From NCBI RefSeq assembly GCF_006540085.1, contig NZ_BJOG01000009.1, positions 62,001-126,000 of the forward strand: a DNA stretch of 64,000 bases. Direction: 5' to 3'. Positions 24,696-33,276 of the stretch are shown piece by piece; the stretch's first letter is position 1; every line of letters starts with the position of its first letter. Under the pieces are notes generated by a model. It saw nothing but the letters and a program-made list of their open reading frames with translations, was not told where the DNA came from and did not search any database. A program made the translations under genes and the position numbers. The stretch comes from Microbacterium oxydans (GTDB taxonomy: Bacteria; Actinomycetota; Actinomycetes; Actinomycetales; Microbacteriaceae).

Positions 24696-26366
24696 ATGGC
24701 ACAGCTTGAGCAGATCGCAGCCCCCGGTTCCGAGTGGTGGCGCAGCGCCGTCATCTACCAGATCTACCCCCGCTCCTTCGCGGACGCCTCGGGCGACGGC
24801 ATCGGCGACCTGCCGGGCATCACGAGCCGGCTCGATGCCCTGCAGGAGCTCGGCGTCGACGCGATCTGGCTCAGTCCTTTCATGACGAGCCCGCAGCGCG
24901 ACGCCGGCTACGACGTGGCCGACTACCGCGACGTCGACCCGCTGTTCGGCACGCTGGGCGACTTCGACGACATGCTCGAGGCTGCGCACGCCCGCGGCAT
25001 CCGCGTGATCGTCGACCTCGTCCCCAACCACTCGTCCGACCAGCACCCCTGGTTCCAGGAGGCACTGAAGGCCGCACCTGGCAGCCCCGAGCGCGCGCGC
25101 TACATCTTCCGCGACGGCAAGGGCGAGAACGGCGAGCTCCCGCCGAACAACTGGGAGTCGGTGTTCGGCGGCGGCATGTGGCAGCGCGTGACCGAGGCCG
25201 ACGGAACCCCCGGCCAGTGGTACCTGCACATCTTCGACGCGACGCAGCCCGACTTCGACTGGAACAACGAGGAGGTGCAGGAGGATTTCCGCTCGATCCT
25301 GCGCTTCTGGCTCGACCGTGGTGTCGACGGCTTCCGTGTGGACGTGGCCCACGGCATGATCAAGACCGAGGGCCTGCCCGACTACACGCCCCCGACCGAC
25401 GCGGACTCCATGGGCGGCGGCGAGTCGAACGTGCCGTACTGGGGCCAGGACGGCGTGCACGAGATCTACCGCGACTGGCACAAGGTGCTCGCCGAGTACG
25501 ACGGCGACCGCGCCCTGTGCGGCGAGGCCTGGATGCCCACCCTCAAGCAGACCGCGCTCTGGGTGCGCCCGGACGAGATGCACCAGACCTTCAACTTCCC
25601 GTACCTGATGACGGAGTGGGACGCGAAGAAGCTCGGCGACGTGATCCGCGAGTCGCTGGACGCGTTCGGTGAGGTCGGCGCCCCGAGCACGTGGGTGCTG
25701 TCGAACCACGATGTGGTGCGCCACGCGACGCGCCTCGCACTCACCTCCGACAACCCCCAGGGCGAGGGCATCGGACCGAACACCCCTGACAAGCCGGACA
25801 CCGCGACCGGACTGGCTCGCGCTCGCGCTGCGACGACCCTGATGCTGGCTCTGCCCGGTTCCTCCTACCTCTACCAGGGCGAAGAGCTCGGGCTGCCCGA
25901 GGCGATGGAGATCCCGGACGAGTACCGTCAGGACCCGACGTGGTTCCGCACGAACGGCGCACGCTACGGACGTGACGGATGCCGCGTGCCGCTGCCCTGG
26001 AACGCAGAGGCTCCGGCCTTCGGCTTCAACGACACCGGACTGTCGTGGCTTCCCCAGCCCGCCGACTGGGCGACCTACGCGCGCGACGTGGAAGAGGTCG
26101 ACCCGGCGTCGACGCTCGCGCTGTACAAGCGCCTGCTGGCCGGACGGCGTGAGCACGGCTTCGGCAGCGGCTCTCTGGTGTGGGAGGACGCCGGTCCCGA
26201 GGCGGTCGCGTTCCGCCGTGGTGACGTGCACGTGGTCGCGAACCTCGGTACCGCCCCCGTCGAGCTGCCGGCAGACGTCTTGGTGTTGCTGCAGAGCCAG
26301 CCCTTCGAAGGAGCCGCGATCCCGGTCGACACGGCCGTCTGGTACACCACCGCGACCCACGCCTGA
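24696..26366 (+). CDS. aglA: GH13 alpha-glucosidase
   Basis: A 556-residue cytosolic family-13 enzyme of the oligo-1,6/alpha-1,4-glucosidase group. Conserved regions: DLVPNH at 107-112, nucleophile D216 in GFRVDVAH, acid/base E277 in CGEAW, and D339 in SNHD. The N-terminal SAVIYQIYPRSFADASGDGIGDLPG is typical. It would hydrolyse imported maltose, isomaltose or sucrose-like sugars. The mRNA is probably leaderless. It is followed by a hairpin with TTTT and then by its probable LacI repressor. Confidence 0.92.
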   Translation: MAQLEQIAAPGSEWWRSAVIYQIYPRSFADASGDGIGDLPGITSRLDALQELGVDAIWLSPFMTSPQRDAGYDVADYRDVDPLFGTLGDFDDMLEAAHARGIRVIVDLVPNHSSDQHPWFQEALKAAPGSPERARYIFRDGKGENGELPPNNWESVFGGGMWQRVTEADGTPGQWYLHIFDATQPDFDWNNEEVQEDFRSILRFWLDRGVDGFRVDVAHGMIKTEGLPDYTPPTDADSMGGGESNVPYWGQDGVHEIYRDWHKVLAEYDGDRALCGEAWMPTLKQTALWVRPDEMHQTFNFPYLMTEWDAKKLGDVIRESLDAFGEVGAPSTWVLSNHDVVRHATRLALTSDNPQGEGIGPNTPDKPDTATGLARARAATTLMLALPGSSYLYQGEELGLPEAMEIPDEYRQDPTWFRTNGARYGRDGCRVPLPWNAEAPAFGFNDTGLSWLPQPADWATYARDVEEVDPASTLALYKRLLAGRREHGFGSGSLVWEDAGPEAVAFRRGDVHVVANLGTAPVELPADVLVLLQSQPFEGAAIPVDTAVWYTTATHA

Positions 26367-26370
26367 CACC

Positions 26371-26434
26371 CTCCGGTCGCGGTTGTCGTCGCCCACGCCT
26401 GCGTGAAGCGACACACACCGCGACCGGAGCTTTT
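26371..26434 (+). terminator. Intrinsic terminator between aglA and its LacI gene
   Basis: CTCCGGTCGCGG (26371-26382) pairs with CCGCGACCGGAG (26418-26429), followed by C-TTTT. A T-run is rare in this window, so this is its best intrinsic terminator. Read-through would give low regulator expression. Confidence 0.75.
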
Positions 26435-26447
26435 CGACAGAGGAACC

Positions 26448-27455
26448 ATGGCCAGCATCGATGAGGTCGCCCGGCTCGCCGGAGTCTCCACCGCGACCGT
26501 CTCGCGCGCACTGAGCGGTCGCGGCCACGTGTCCGAATCCGCGAAGGAGAGGGTGCAGGCCGCAGCGCAGACTCTCGGCTACGTGGTGTCGTCCCGTGCG
26601 TCGAGCCTGGCATCGGGTCGCACCCGCAACGTCGGGGTCATCGTCCCGTTCCTCGACCGGTGGTTCTTCAGCACGGTGCTCTCCGGCGTCTCGGCCGCGC
26701 TGATGCGCGAGGGCTACGACATCACGCTGTACAACATCACCGCCGACAAGGACGTGCGCCGACACGTGTTCGACACCTTCCTGCGACGGCAGCGCGTGGA
26801 CGCCGTGATCGCGGTGTCGATCGAGCTCGACGAGGACGAGACGCAGTACCTGCTCGACCTCGGACTCCCCGTGATCGCGATCGGTGGTCCGAACCCGAAG
26901 CTCGACACCATGACCGTCGATGACGTCGCCGTCGCGCAGTTGGCCACCGAGCACCTGATCAGCCTCGGCCACACCGACATCGCGCACATCGGAGCCAACC
27001 CCGAGTTCGACATCGACTTCCACATCCCGACCAACCGCCGTCTGGGCTTCGAGAAGGCACTCGCCACGGCAGGGATCCCCCTGAACCAAGCCTTCCTCGA
27101 ACCAGCCGACTTCACGGTGGAGGGCGGCTACCGGGCGGCGAAGCAGCTGCTCGGCAGGCCGGGCCCCCGCCCGACCGCGGTATTCGCGGCGTCGGATGAG
27201 ATGGCCATCGGAGCACTGCTCGCTGCCCGCGACCTCGGCTTCAGCGTGCCGGAGGAGTTGTCGATCGTGGGCATCGACGGCCATGAGCTCGGCGAGTTCT
27301 TCCGCCTGACCACGGTCGATCAGTTCCCGCTCGGGCAGGGCGAGCGGGCAGCGGATGCGGTGCTTGCCAAGCTCGCCACCCCGGATGCCGTGCACATCCC
27401 GTCTGCACTTCCGTACGAGCTGAACGTGCGCGGGACGACGGCCCGCCTCCTGTAG
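26448..27455 (+). CDS. LacI-family transcriptional regulator
   Basis: A 335-residue repressor: helix-turn-helix at about 1-24 (ASIDEVARLAGVSTATVSRALSG), hinge LGYVVSSRASSLASGRT, then the sugar-sensing domain with NVGVIVPFLDRWFFSTVL and the C-terminal ELSIVGIDGHELGEFF. It most likely controls the upstream aglA through the operator at 24669-24682. ATG 26448 has AGAGGA 4 bases upstream. Confidence 0.87.
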   Translation: MASIDEVARLAGVSTATVSRALSGRGHVSESAKERVQAAAQTLGYVVSSRASSLASGRTRNVGVIVPFLDRWFFSTVLSGVSAALMREGYDITLYNITADKDVRRHVFDTFLRRQRVDAVIAVSIELDEDETQYLLDLGLPVIAIGGPNPKLDTMTVDDVAVAQLATEHLISLGHTDIAHIGANPEFDIDFHIPTNRRLGFEKALATAGIPLNQAFLEPADFTVEGGYRAAKQLLGRPGPRPTAVFAASDEMAIGALLAARDLGFSVPEELSIVGIDGHELGEFFRLTTVDQFPLGQGERAADAVLAKLATPDAVHIPSALPYELNVRGTTARLL

Positions 27456-27474
27456 GTCGAGGCGAGCCGTCGTC
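27434..27474. terminator. Bidirectional hairpin between lacI and sodA
   Basis: GACGACGGC (27434-27442) pairs with GCCGTCGTC (27466-27474), with an inner CGCCTC/GAGGCG stem. It begins inside the last codons of the LacI gene and ends 6 bases from the sodA stop. Confidence 0.65.
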
Positions 27475-27479
27475 ACCGA

Positions 27480-28109
27480 TCAGCTCGCGACGATGAGGCC
27501 CTCGGTCGCCGTGCGAGCAGCCTCGAAGCGGCGCTGCACGTCAGGCCAGTTCACGAGGTTCCAGAACGCCTTGACGTAGTCGGCGCGCACGTTGAGGTAG
27601 TCGAGGTAGTAGGCGTGCTCCCAGACGTCGAGCTGCAGCAGCGGCGTCACGCCGAGCGGTGCGTTCCCCTGCTGGTCGAACAGCTGGAAGATCACGGGGC
27701 GGGCGCCCACGCTGTCCCAGGCGAGCACGGCCCAGCCCGATCCCTGCACACCGAGCGCGGTCGCGGTGAAGTGCGCCCGGAACGCATCGATCGATCCGAA
27801 TGCGTCGACGAGCGCGGCCTCGAGCTCGCCCTCCGGAGCGCCGCCGCCCTCGGGCGAGAGGTTCTGCCAGAAGACGGAGTGGTTGATGTGGCCGCCGAGG
27901 TTGAACGCGAGGTCCTTCTCGAGCTTGTTGACGTTCGCGAGGTCGCCGGCGCTGCGTGCGGTGGCGAGCTGCTCGAGCGCGGTGTTCGCGCCGGTCACGT
28001 ACGCCTGGTGGTGCTTGGAGTGGTGCAGCTCCATGATCTTGCCGGAGATGTGCGGCTCGAGCGCGGAGTAGTCGTACGGGAGCTCGGGGAGCGTGTAGAG
28101 AGTGGACAT
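27480..28109 (-). CDS. sodA: Superoxide dismutase, Mn/Fe type
   Basis: A 209-residue cytosolic superoxide dismutase. Metal ligands are H29 (ELHHSKHH), H77, D161 and H165 ([11 protein letters not shown]); [10 protein letters not shown] and GWAVLAWD are typical of the family. Metal choice cannot be read with certainty. A ribosome site (AAGGAAG) precedes the ATG. It lies 37 bases after the flavin reductase gene on the same strand, so it may be the fourth gene of the SoxR-controlled transcript or have its own promoter in the gap. Confidence 0.93.
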   Translation of the reverse strand: MSTLYTLPELPYDYSALEPHISGKIMELHHSKHHQAYVTGANTALEQLATARSAGDLANVNKLEKDLAFNLGGHINHSVFWQNLSPEGGGAPEGELEAALVDAFGSIDAFRAHFTATALGVQGSGWAVLAWDSVGARPVIFQLFDQQGNAPLGVTPLLQLDVWEHAYYLDYLNVRADYVKAFWNLVNWPDVQRRFEAARTATEGLIVAS

Positions 28110-28146
28110 TGTGCTTCCTTTCGATGGTGCTATCGGTGGGTGCGGA

Positions 28147-28656
28147 TCAGTGCTCGGGGTCGTGCGGGAGCGAGTGGAATCGGCGGTCGAGGTAGACCAG
28201 AGGACGCCCGGACGGACCGGGCAGCACCTCGATGACCTCGGCGATGACCACGGTCGACGACCCCACTGCGACGGTCTCGATGGTGCGACACCGCAGCGCC
28301 GCCCTGGCCTCGGGGAGGTGCGGTTCTCCGGTCGGCAGCGTCGCCCACCCCTGCTCGGGGGTGAAGCGCTCGGAGCCGCTGACCGCGAAGCTCTGCGCGA
28401 GGTCGGAGTGCTCGTCGTCGATCAGATGCACCACGAAGGTGTCCGCTCCGAGGATCGCTCCCGCGGACCCCGTCGCCCTGGTCACGGAGAACACGATCGC
28501 CGCGGGGTCGACCGCCACCGAGGCGACGCTCGACGCCGTGAGGCCGACCGGCCCGTCCGGAGTGCTCGCGGTGATGATCGCGACGCCGGCGGGATGCGTG
28601 CGGAACGCGGCCTTGAGCCCTTCGCCGATCGGGGTGGGCACGGGTGTCGCGGTCAT
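28147..28656 (-). CDS. Flavin reductase-like FMN-binding protein
   Basis: A 169-residue FMN-binding split-barrel protein of the flavin-reductase group (HpaC/NtaB type), expected to reduce flavins with NAD(P)H or hold FMN. The diagnostic stretch is [41 protein letters not shown], cut here into overlapping words: [25 protein letters not shown]. The C-terminal YLDRRFHSL closes the barrel. It overlaps FprA by ATGA and sits in a redox operon under a SoxR box, so a role in turning over redox-cycling compounds is plausible. Confidence 0.83.
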   Translation of the reverse strand: MTATPVPTPIGEGLKAAFRTHPAGVAIITASTPDGPVGLTASSVASVAVDPAAIVFSVTRATGSAGAILGADTFVVHLIDDEHSDLAQSFAVSGSERFTPEQGWATLPTGEPHLPEARAALRCRTIETVAVGSSTVVIAEVIEVLPGPSGRPLVYLDRRFHSLPHDPEH

Positions 28657-30026
28657 CGACCGGCCTCCATCATCTGTTCCTGCTTCGCATGCGTCAGCAT
28701 CTCCTCGCGCTCGACGATCTTCGTCCGCTCACGGCCACGGGCTGCTCCCGCCCCACGCTCCGCGGCATCGATCCGCAGCCAGCCATCGAGGTCGACCGCG
28801 TGCGACAGGTGGGCGATCGGATCGTCGTCACGCGCTTCCAGCTCGACCGATCCGAGGTCGTCGACGACGTGGCCGATGGTCTGCGCGGCGTCCGACTTGG
28901 TCGAGCCGATGAGTCCGACCGGCCCGCGCTTGATCCAGCCCGTGGCGTACAGCCGGGGGATCGGGACGCCCTCCGCGTCGACGACTCGACCTTCGATGTG
29001 CGGCACGACTCCGAGCGTAGTGTCGAACGGCATCCCAGGCACGGGCGTCGATCGATATCCCACGGCACGGTAGACCGCTCCGACGTCGTAGCGCAGCAGC
29101 TCGCCGGTGCCGACCATGCGACCGAGCTCGTCTGACGCGGTGCGCTCCATCTCGATGCCGGTCACGGAGTCGGTCCCCAGCAGCCGCACCGGGCGTTGCC
29201 GCAGGTGCAGGTGTATGCGGCGCGAGGCCGTGCGCGTCGCGGGGTCGACGGCGGCCCATTCGGTCATGGTGCGCACGATGATGCGCCGCTGCGAGAACTG
29301 CGCGACCATCCGCTCGGCGTGCTCGTCGAGAGCGAGTTCTTCGGGGTCGACGATCACATCGACGTCGTCCTGCTCGGCGAGCTCGCGCAACTCCATGGCC
29401 GAGAAGCGCACGTCGGCCGGTCCTCGCCGAGCGAAGAGGTGCACATCGCGCAACGGGCTGGCCACGAGCTGGTCGAGCACGGCATCAGGGGTGTCGGTGT
29501 GGGTCAGCGCCGAGGCGTGCTTGGCCAGGATCCTCGTGACATCCAGCGCCACGTTGCCGGCCCCGAGCACGGCGACCGACTCGGCGGCGAGCGGCCAGGT
29601 GCGCGGTGCATCGGGGTGCCCGTCGTACCAGGCCACGAAGTCGGCGGCGCCGAACGAGCCGGGGAGATCTATGCCGGGGATGTCGAGAGCGACGTCGAGG
29701 TCGGCACCCGTCGCCACGATCACTCCGTCGTATGCGGCACGCAGCTCGTCGATCTCGACGTCACGGCCGATCTCGACGTTGCACCGCAACCGGATGCGTG
29801 GGTTCACGAGCACCTCGTGCAGGGCGTCGGTGATCTTCCGGATGCGGGGATGGTCGGGCGCGACGCCGTAGCGGACGAGACCGTACGGCGCCGGGAGCTT
29901 CTCGAACAGGTCGATCGCTGCGGTGGGGACACGGTCGAGCAGGATGTCGGCGGCGTAGATGCCCGCAGGGCCCGCCCCCACGATGGCGATGCGCGGCTCC
30001 ACGGCGGGTGATCCGGCGGCGGTCAT
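28653..30026 (-). CDS. fprA: Ferredoxin-NADP reductase, FprA/adrenodoxin reductase type
   Basis: A 457-residue FAD enzyme that passes electrons between NADPH and ferredoxin. The FAD-binding GAGPAG is at 17-22, [17 protein letters not shown] at 44-60, the NADPH-binding GAGNVALD at 155-162, and the C-terminal [18 protein letters not shown]. Its length matches mycobacterial FprA. ATG 30026 overlaps the ferredoxin stop as ATGA, so FdxA is the likely electron partner. Confidence 0.9.
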   Translation of the reverse strand: MTAAGSPAVEPRIAIVGAGPAGIYAADILLDRVPTAAIDLFEKLPAPYGLVRYGVAPDHPRIRKITDALHEVLVNPRIRLRCNVEIGRDVEIDELRAAYDGVIVATGADLDVALDIPGIDLPGSFGAADFVAWYDGHPDAPRTWPLAAESVAVLGAGNVALDVTRILAKHASALTHTDTPDAVLDQLVASPLRDVHLFARRGPADVRFSAMELRELAEQDDVDVIVDPEELALDEHAERMVAQFSQRRIIVRTMTEWAAVDPATRTASRRIHLHLRQRPVRLLGTDSVTGIEMERTASDELGRMVGTGELLRYDVGAVYRAVGYRSTPVPGMPFDTTLGVVPHIEGRVVDAEGVPIPRLYATGWIKRGPVGLIGSTKSDAAQTIGHVVDDLGSVELEARDDDPIAHLSHAVDLDGWLRIDAAERGAGAARGRERTKIVEREEMLTHAKQEQMMEAGR

Positions 30027-30349
30027 GCGTGCTCCCCCTGGGGCGCGAGCGCGGCGATGATCGGGTGATCGAACGTCAGCGTGCCCGTCTTCGCGGCACC
30101 GCCGGGAGACCCGATCTCGTCGAAGAACTCGACGTTGGCCTTGTAATAGTCCTGCCACTCATCGGGCAGATCGTCTTCGTAGAAGATGGCCTCGACCGGG
30201 CACACCGGCTCGCAGGCGCCGCAGTCCACACACTCGTCGGGGTGGATGTAGAGCGAGCGTTCGCCCTCGTAGATGCAGTCGACAGGGCACTCGTCGATGC
30301 AGGCCTTGTCCTTCACATCGACGCACGGGAGGGCGATCACATAGGTCAT
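30023..30349 (-). CDS. fdxA: 7Fe ferredoxin FdxA ([3Fe-4S][4Fe-4S])
   Basis: A 108-residue ferredoxin. C9, C17 and C50 are placed to hold a 3Fe-4S cluster, and C21, C40, C43 and C46 a 4Fe-4S cluster, with C25 free, as in Azotobacter FdI and mycobacterial FdxA. It is the first gene of the operon running into FprA, flavin reductase and probably sodA, and is divergent from soxR with a SoxR box in its promoter. Confidence 0.93.
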   Translation of the reverse strand: MTYVIALPCVDVKDKACIDECPVDCIYEGERSLYIHPDECVDCGACEPVCPVEAIFYEDDLPDEWQDYYKANVEFFDEIGSPGGAAKTGTLTFDHPIIAALAPQGEHA

Positions 30350-30417
30350 CGCAGGGTCTTCGTTCGGGTCACGCTGTCCTCGTTCGGGTCGATCAGCCCT
30401 TGCCGGGCCACATGACT

Positions 30418-30448
30418 ACCGTAAAACCTCAAGTACACTTGAGGTCAA
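30418..30448. promoter_or_regulatory. SoxR box inside a 19-bp-spacer promoter
   Basis: ACCTCAAGT-AC-ACTTGAGGT (30426-30445) matches the SoxR operator (CCTCAAGT/ACTTGAGG arms). On the minus strand it lies between TTGACC (30448-30443) and TACGGT (30423-30418). The spacer is 19 bp, the over-long spacing that MerR-family activators correct. Confidence 0.9.
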
Positions 30449-30468
30449 ATCGAAGGAAAGGCGGCCGG

Positions 30469-30918
30469 ATGAGTCCGCATGCACCCGACGAACCGCTCAC
30501 GATCGGCGAGATGACCCGACGCACGGGGGTCGCCGCTTCCGCGCTGCACTTCTACGAGGGCCTCGGCCTCATCGCGTCGACGCGCACGCCGGGCAACCAG
30601 CGCCGCTATGCACGGCACATGCTGCGCCGCGTCTCGCTCATCACGGTCGCGAAGCGCCTCGGCATCCCGCTCTCCGACGTGCAGACGGCCTTCGCCGACG
30701 TGCCACTGACCGAGACCCCGAGCCACGAGGACTGGCAGCGGGCCTCCCGACGTTGGAAGCGCGAGCTGGAGAAACGCCGCGAAGGCATCGAACGGCTCGA
30801 ACGCGAACTCACCGGATGCATCGGCTGCGGCTGCCTGTCGATGAAGGCCTGCGGCCTGCTCAACCCCGACGACGCGCTCGGCACTCAGGGCGCCGGCCCG
30901 CACCGCCTGCAGGACTGA
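30469..30918 (+). CDS. soxR: Redox-sensitive MerR-family activator SoxR
   Basis: A 149-residue [2Fe-2S] regulator. A MerR winged helix is at about 10-80 (TIGEMTRRTGVAASALHFYEG), a dimerisation helix at about 88-115, and the cluster motif CIGCGCLSMKAC provides C117, C120, C122 and C128. Redox-cycling agents oxidise the cluster and switch on target promoters. The target here is evidently the divergent fdxA operon, as in actinobacteria where SoxR acts directly rather than through SoxS. ATG 30469 has GAAGGAAAG upstream. Confidence 0.94.
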   Translation: MSPHAPDEPLTIGEMTRRTGVAASALHFYEGLGLIASTRTPGNQRRYARHMLRRVSLITVAKRLGIPLSDVQTAFADVPLTETPSHEDWQRASRRWKRELEKRREGIERLERELTGCIGCGCLSMKACGLLNPDDALGTQGAGPHRLQD

Positions 30919-31031
30919 CCCACTCGCCTGCGAACGCCGCGAGACCCACTCCCGCCGCCGAGACCCATCGCCGCATGCGCCGGCGGGAGTGGGTCTGGGC
31001 GAGGAGAGTGGGTCTCGACAGGGAGCGGGTC
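30917..31031. repeat. GAGACCCAY palindromic doublet element, copy 1
   Basis: Between the convergent soxR and GH3 genes lie GAGACCCAC (30941) and GAGACCCAT (30960), 19 bp apart, then the inverse GTGGGTCT at 30989 and 31008, again 19 bp apart. An outer, looser pair overlaps both stop codons (GACCCACT 30917, AGCGGGTC 31024). A 16-bp perfect stem (30942-30957 with 30981-30996) makes it also a strong terminator. The same geometry recurs at 39730-39809. Confidence 0.8.
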
Positions 31032-33276
31032 AGCGCACCTCGAAGTCCGCGGAGAGCAGCACCTCGTCGCGGGAGCTCGGGCCCACCAGCAGCTCGAACG
31101 TGCCGGCCTCGACCAGACGCGTGCCCGCGGCGTCGACGATCGTGCAGTCGGACACCGGCAGCTCCAGGCGCACCCGTACGGACTCCCCCGGGGCGACGTC
31201 GACCTGACGGAAGGTCTTGAGCTCCTTGTCGGTCCAGCTCACGCTCGTCACCGAGTCGCGCACGTAGACCTGCACCGTCTCGCGTGCAGGCCGTTCCCCC
31301 GTGTTCGACACCGTGACGTGCCCGACGATCGTGTCGGACTCCGCCAGCGAGGTCTCCTCCAGCACGAGGTCGGAGTACTCCACGGTGGTGTACGACAGAC
31401 CTTCTCCGAACGCCCAGGCGGGCGACTGCGTGAGGTCCGCGTAGCGGTCGCCGTGTTGTCCGCGGATCTGGTTGTAGTACGTCGGCTGCTGGCCCACGTG
31501 GCGCGCGAACGAGATCGGCAGGCGCCCTGACGGTACGGCAGCTCCGGAGATGATGTCAGCCAGCGCGCGCCCACCCTGCATGCCGGGGTTCGCCGCCCAG
31601 ATCACCGCTGCCGCCTTCGATGCGGACGCCGGGAGCACGAGCGGCTTCGAGGCGAGCAGCACGATCACGACGGGCTTCCCGGTCGCGATGAGCGCATCGA
31701 TCAAGGCGTTCTGCCCGCCGATGAGCTCGAGGGTCGCAGTGGAGCGGCCCTCGCCGACGAGCTCGATCCGATCGCCCACGACCGCCACGACGACGTCCGA
31801 GTCGGATGCGGCCGAGACGGCCTCCGCGATCAGAGCGGCGTCGGGCTCGCAGGCCCTCACCACCGGCGGACGCGGCTGCTTGTCGGGGAAGAACGGACCC
31901 TGCGGGTCTTCCTCGAGCGTGAGGATGTCGGCACCGCGGGCGTGGGTGACGCTCCAGCCGTCGATCGTCTGCAGGCCGTCGAGCACGGTCGTGATCATCT
32001 CGCGAGGCTGACCGTCGAGCCATCCCGCCTGACCGGAGCCGCCGGCCCAGTCGCCGAGCTGCGTCTGCGCATCGTCGGCGAGGGGGCCGGTGACCGCGAC
32101 CTTCAGCGCGGACGCGGGGTCGAGCGGCAGCACGCCGTCGTTCTCGAGCAGCACGAGCGAGCGGCGGGCGACCTCGAGGTTCAGTTCCGCGTGCTCCACG
32201 CTGCCCACCACGGTGTCGAGCGCGGTGCTAGGAAGGCGCGGGTTCTCGAAGAGCCCCAGCTCGAACTTCAGCGTCAGTATGCGGGCGGCGGCGGCGTCGA
32301 AGGCGTCCTCGGCGAGCATGCCCTTCGCCACGGCATCCAGCGCTCCCTCGAAGAAGCCGGGCGTGGTCATGATCATGTCGTTCCCCGCCCGCACGGCAGC
32401 CGCGGCCGCGTGCGTGATGTCGGGCTGGATCCGCTGCTCCCACACCATGCGACCGACGTTGTCCCAGTCGGTGATGAGCGTGCCGGTGTAGCCCCACTCG
32501 CCGCGCAGCACGTCGCTGAGCAGCCAGTCGTTGGTGGTGATCGGCACGCCGTCAGTGGTCTGGTAGCCGAGCATGAACGTGCGGCAGCCCTCGCGGGCGA
32601 CGCGCTCGAACGGCGGCAGGAACCACGAGCGCAGCTTGCGGCGGGAGATGTCGGCCTCGCTCGCGTCGCGCCCGCCCTGGGTCTCGGAGTACCCGGCGAA
32701 GTGCTTGGCGGTCGCGAGGATGGCCGTGGGGTCGTCGAGTCCGTCACCCTGATAGCCGCGCACCATGGCCGAAGCCAGTTCGCCGATCAGGAACGGGTCT
32801 TCACCGAAGGTCTCGTCGATGCGACCCCAGCGCAGATCGCGGGCGATGCACAGCACGGGCGAGAACGTCCAGTGGATGCCGGTGACCGCGACCTCCTCGG
32901 CCGTCGCACGGGCGACGCGTTCGACGAGCGCGGAGTCCCACGACGCGGCCATGCCGAGCTGCGTCGGGTAGATCGTCGCCCCCGGCCAGAACGAGTGCCC
33001 GTGGATGCAGTCCTCCCCCACCAGGAGCGGGATGCGGAGCCGGGTCTGCGCCGTGAGCTCGTTCGCTCGCAGGATGCGCTCGGGCGAGGTGTGCAGGATC
33101 GAGCCCGCATGGCGCCGCGCGATGTGGTCGTCGATGTCGTCGCGAGCGTCGAGCTGAAGCATCTGCCCGACCTTCTCCTCCAGCGTCATGCGGCTGAGGA
33201 GGTCGGCCACGCGCTCGGGGATCGAGAGAGCGGGGTCCTGGTACGGGAGCTGCGTGGTCAGAGTCTGAGAGGTCAT
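31030..33276 (-). CDS. GH3 beta-glycosidase, cytosolic
   Basis: A 748-residue family-3 enzyme (beta-glucosidase or beta-xylosidase type) without signal peptide. The N-terminal barrel is at about 15-340, with KHF at 191-193 and the nucleophile D270 in ITDWDN. An alpha/beta domain follows at about 370-590, and a C-terminal fibronectin-III-like domain at about 640-745 (TVEYSDLVLEETSL; VSVTNTGE-type strands). ATG 33276 overlaps the permease stop as TGATG. It is the last gene of a peptide-type ABC operon, so it should cleave the oligosaccharide that operon imports. Confidence 0.9.
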   Translation of the reverse strand: MTSQTLTTQLPYQDPALSIPERVADLLSRMTLEEKVGQMLQLDARDDIDDHIARRHAGSILHTSPERILRANELTAQTRLRIPLLVGEDCIHGHSFWPGATIYPTQLGMAASWDSALVERVARATAEEVAVTGIHWTFSPVLCIARDLRWGRIDETFGEDPFLIGELASAMVRGYQGDGLDDPTAILATAKHFAGYSETQGGRDASEADISRRKLRSWFLPPFERVAREGCRTFMLGYQTTDGVPITTNDWLLSDVLRGEWGYTGTLITDWDNVGRMVWEQRIQPDITHAAAAAVRAGNDMIMTTPGFFEGALDAVAKGMLAEDAFDAAAARILTLKFELGLFENPRLPSTALDTVVGSVEHAELNLEVARRSLVLLENDGVLPLDPASALKVAVTGPLADDAQTQLGDWAGGSGQAGWLDGQPREMITTVLDGLQTIDGWSVTHARGADILTLEEDPQGPFFPDKQPRPPVVRACEPDAALIAEAVSAASDSDVVVAVVGDRIELVGEGRSTATLELIGGQNALIDALIATGKPVVIVLLASKPLVLPASASKAAAVIWAANPGMQGGRALADIISGAAVPSGRLPISFARHVGQQPTYYNQIRGQHGDRYADLTQSPAWAFGEGLSYTTVEYSDLVLEETSLAESDTIVGHVTVSNTGERPARETVQVYVRDSVTSVSWTDKELKTFRQVDVAPGESVRVRLELPVSDCTIVDAAGTRLVEAGTFELLVGPSSRDEVLLSADFEVR

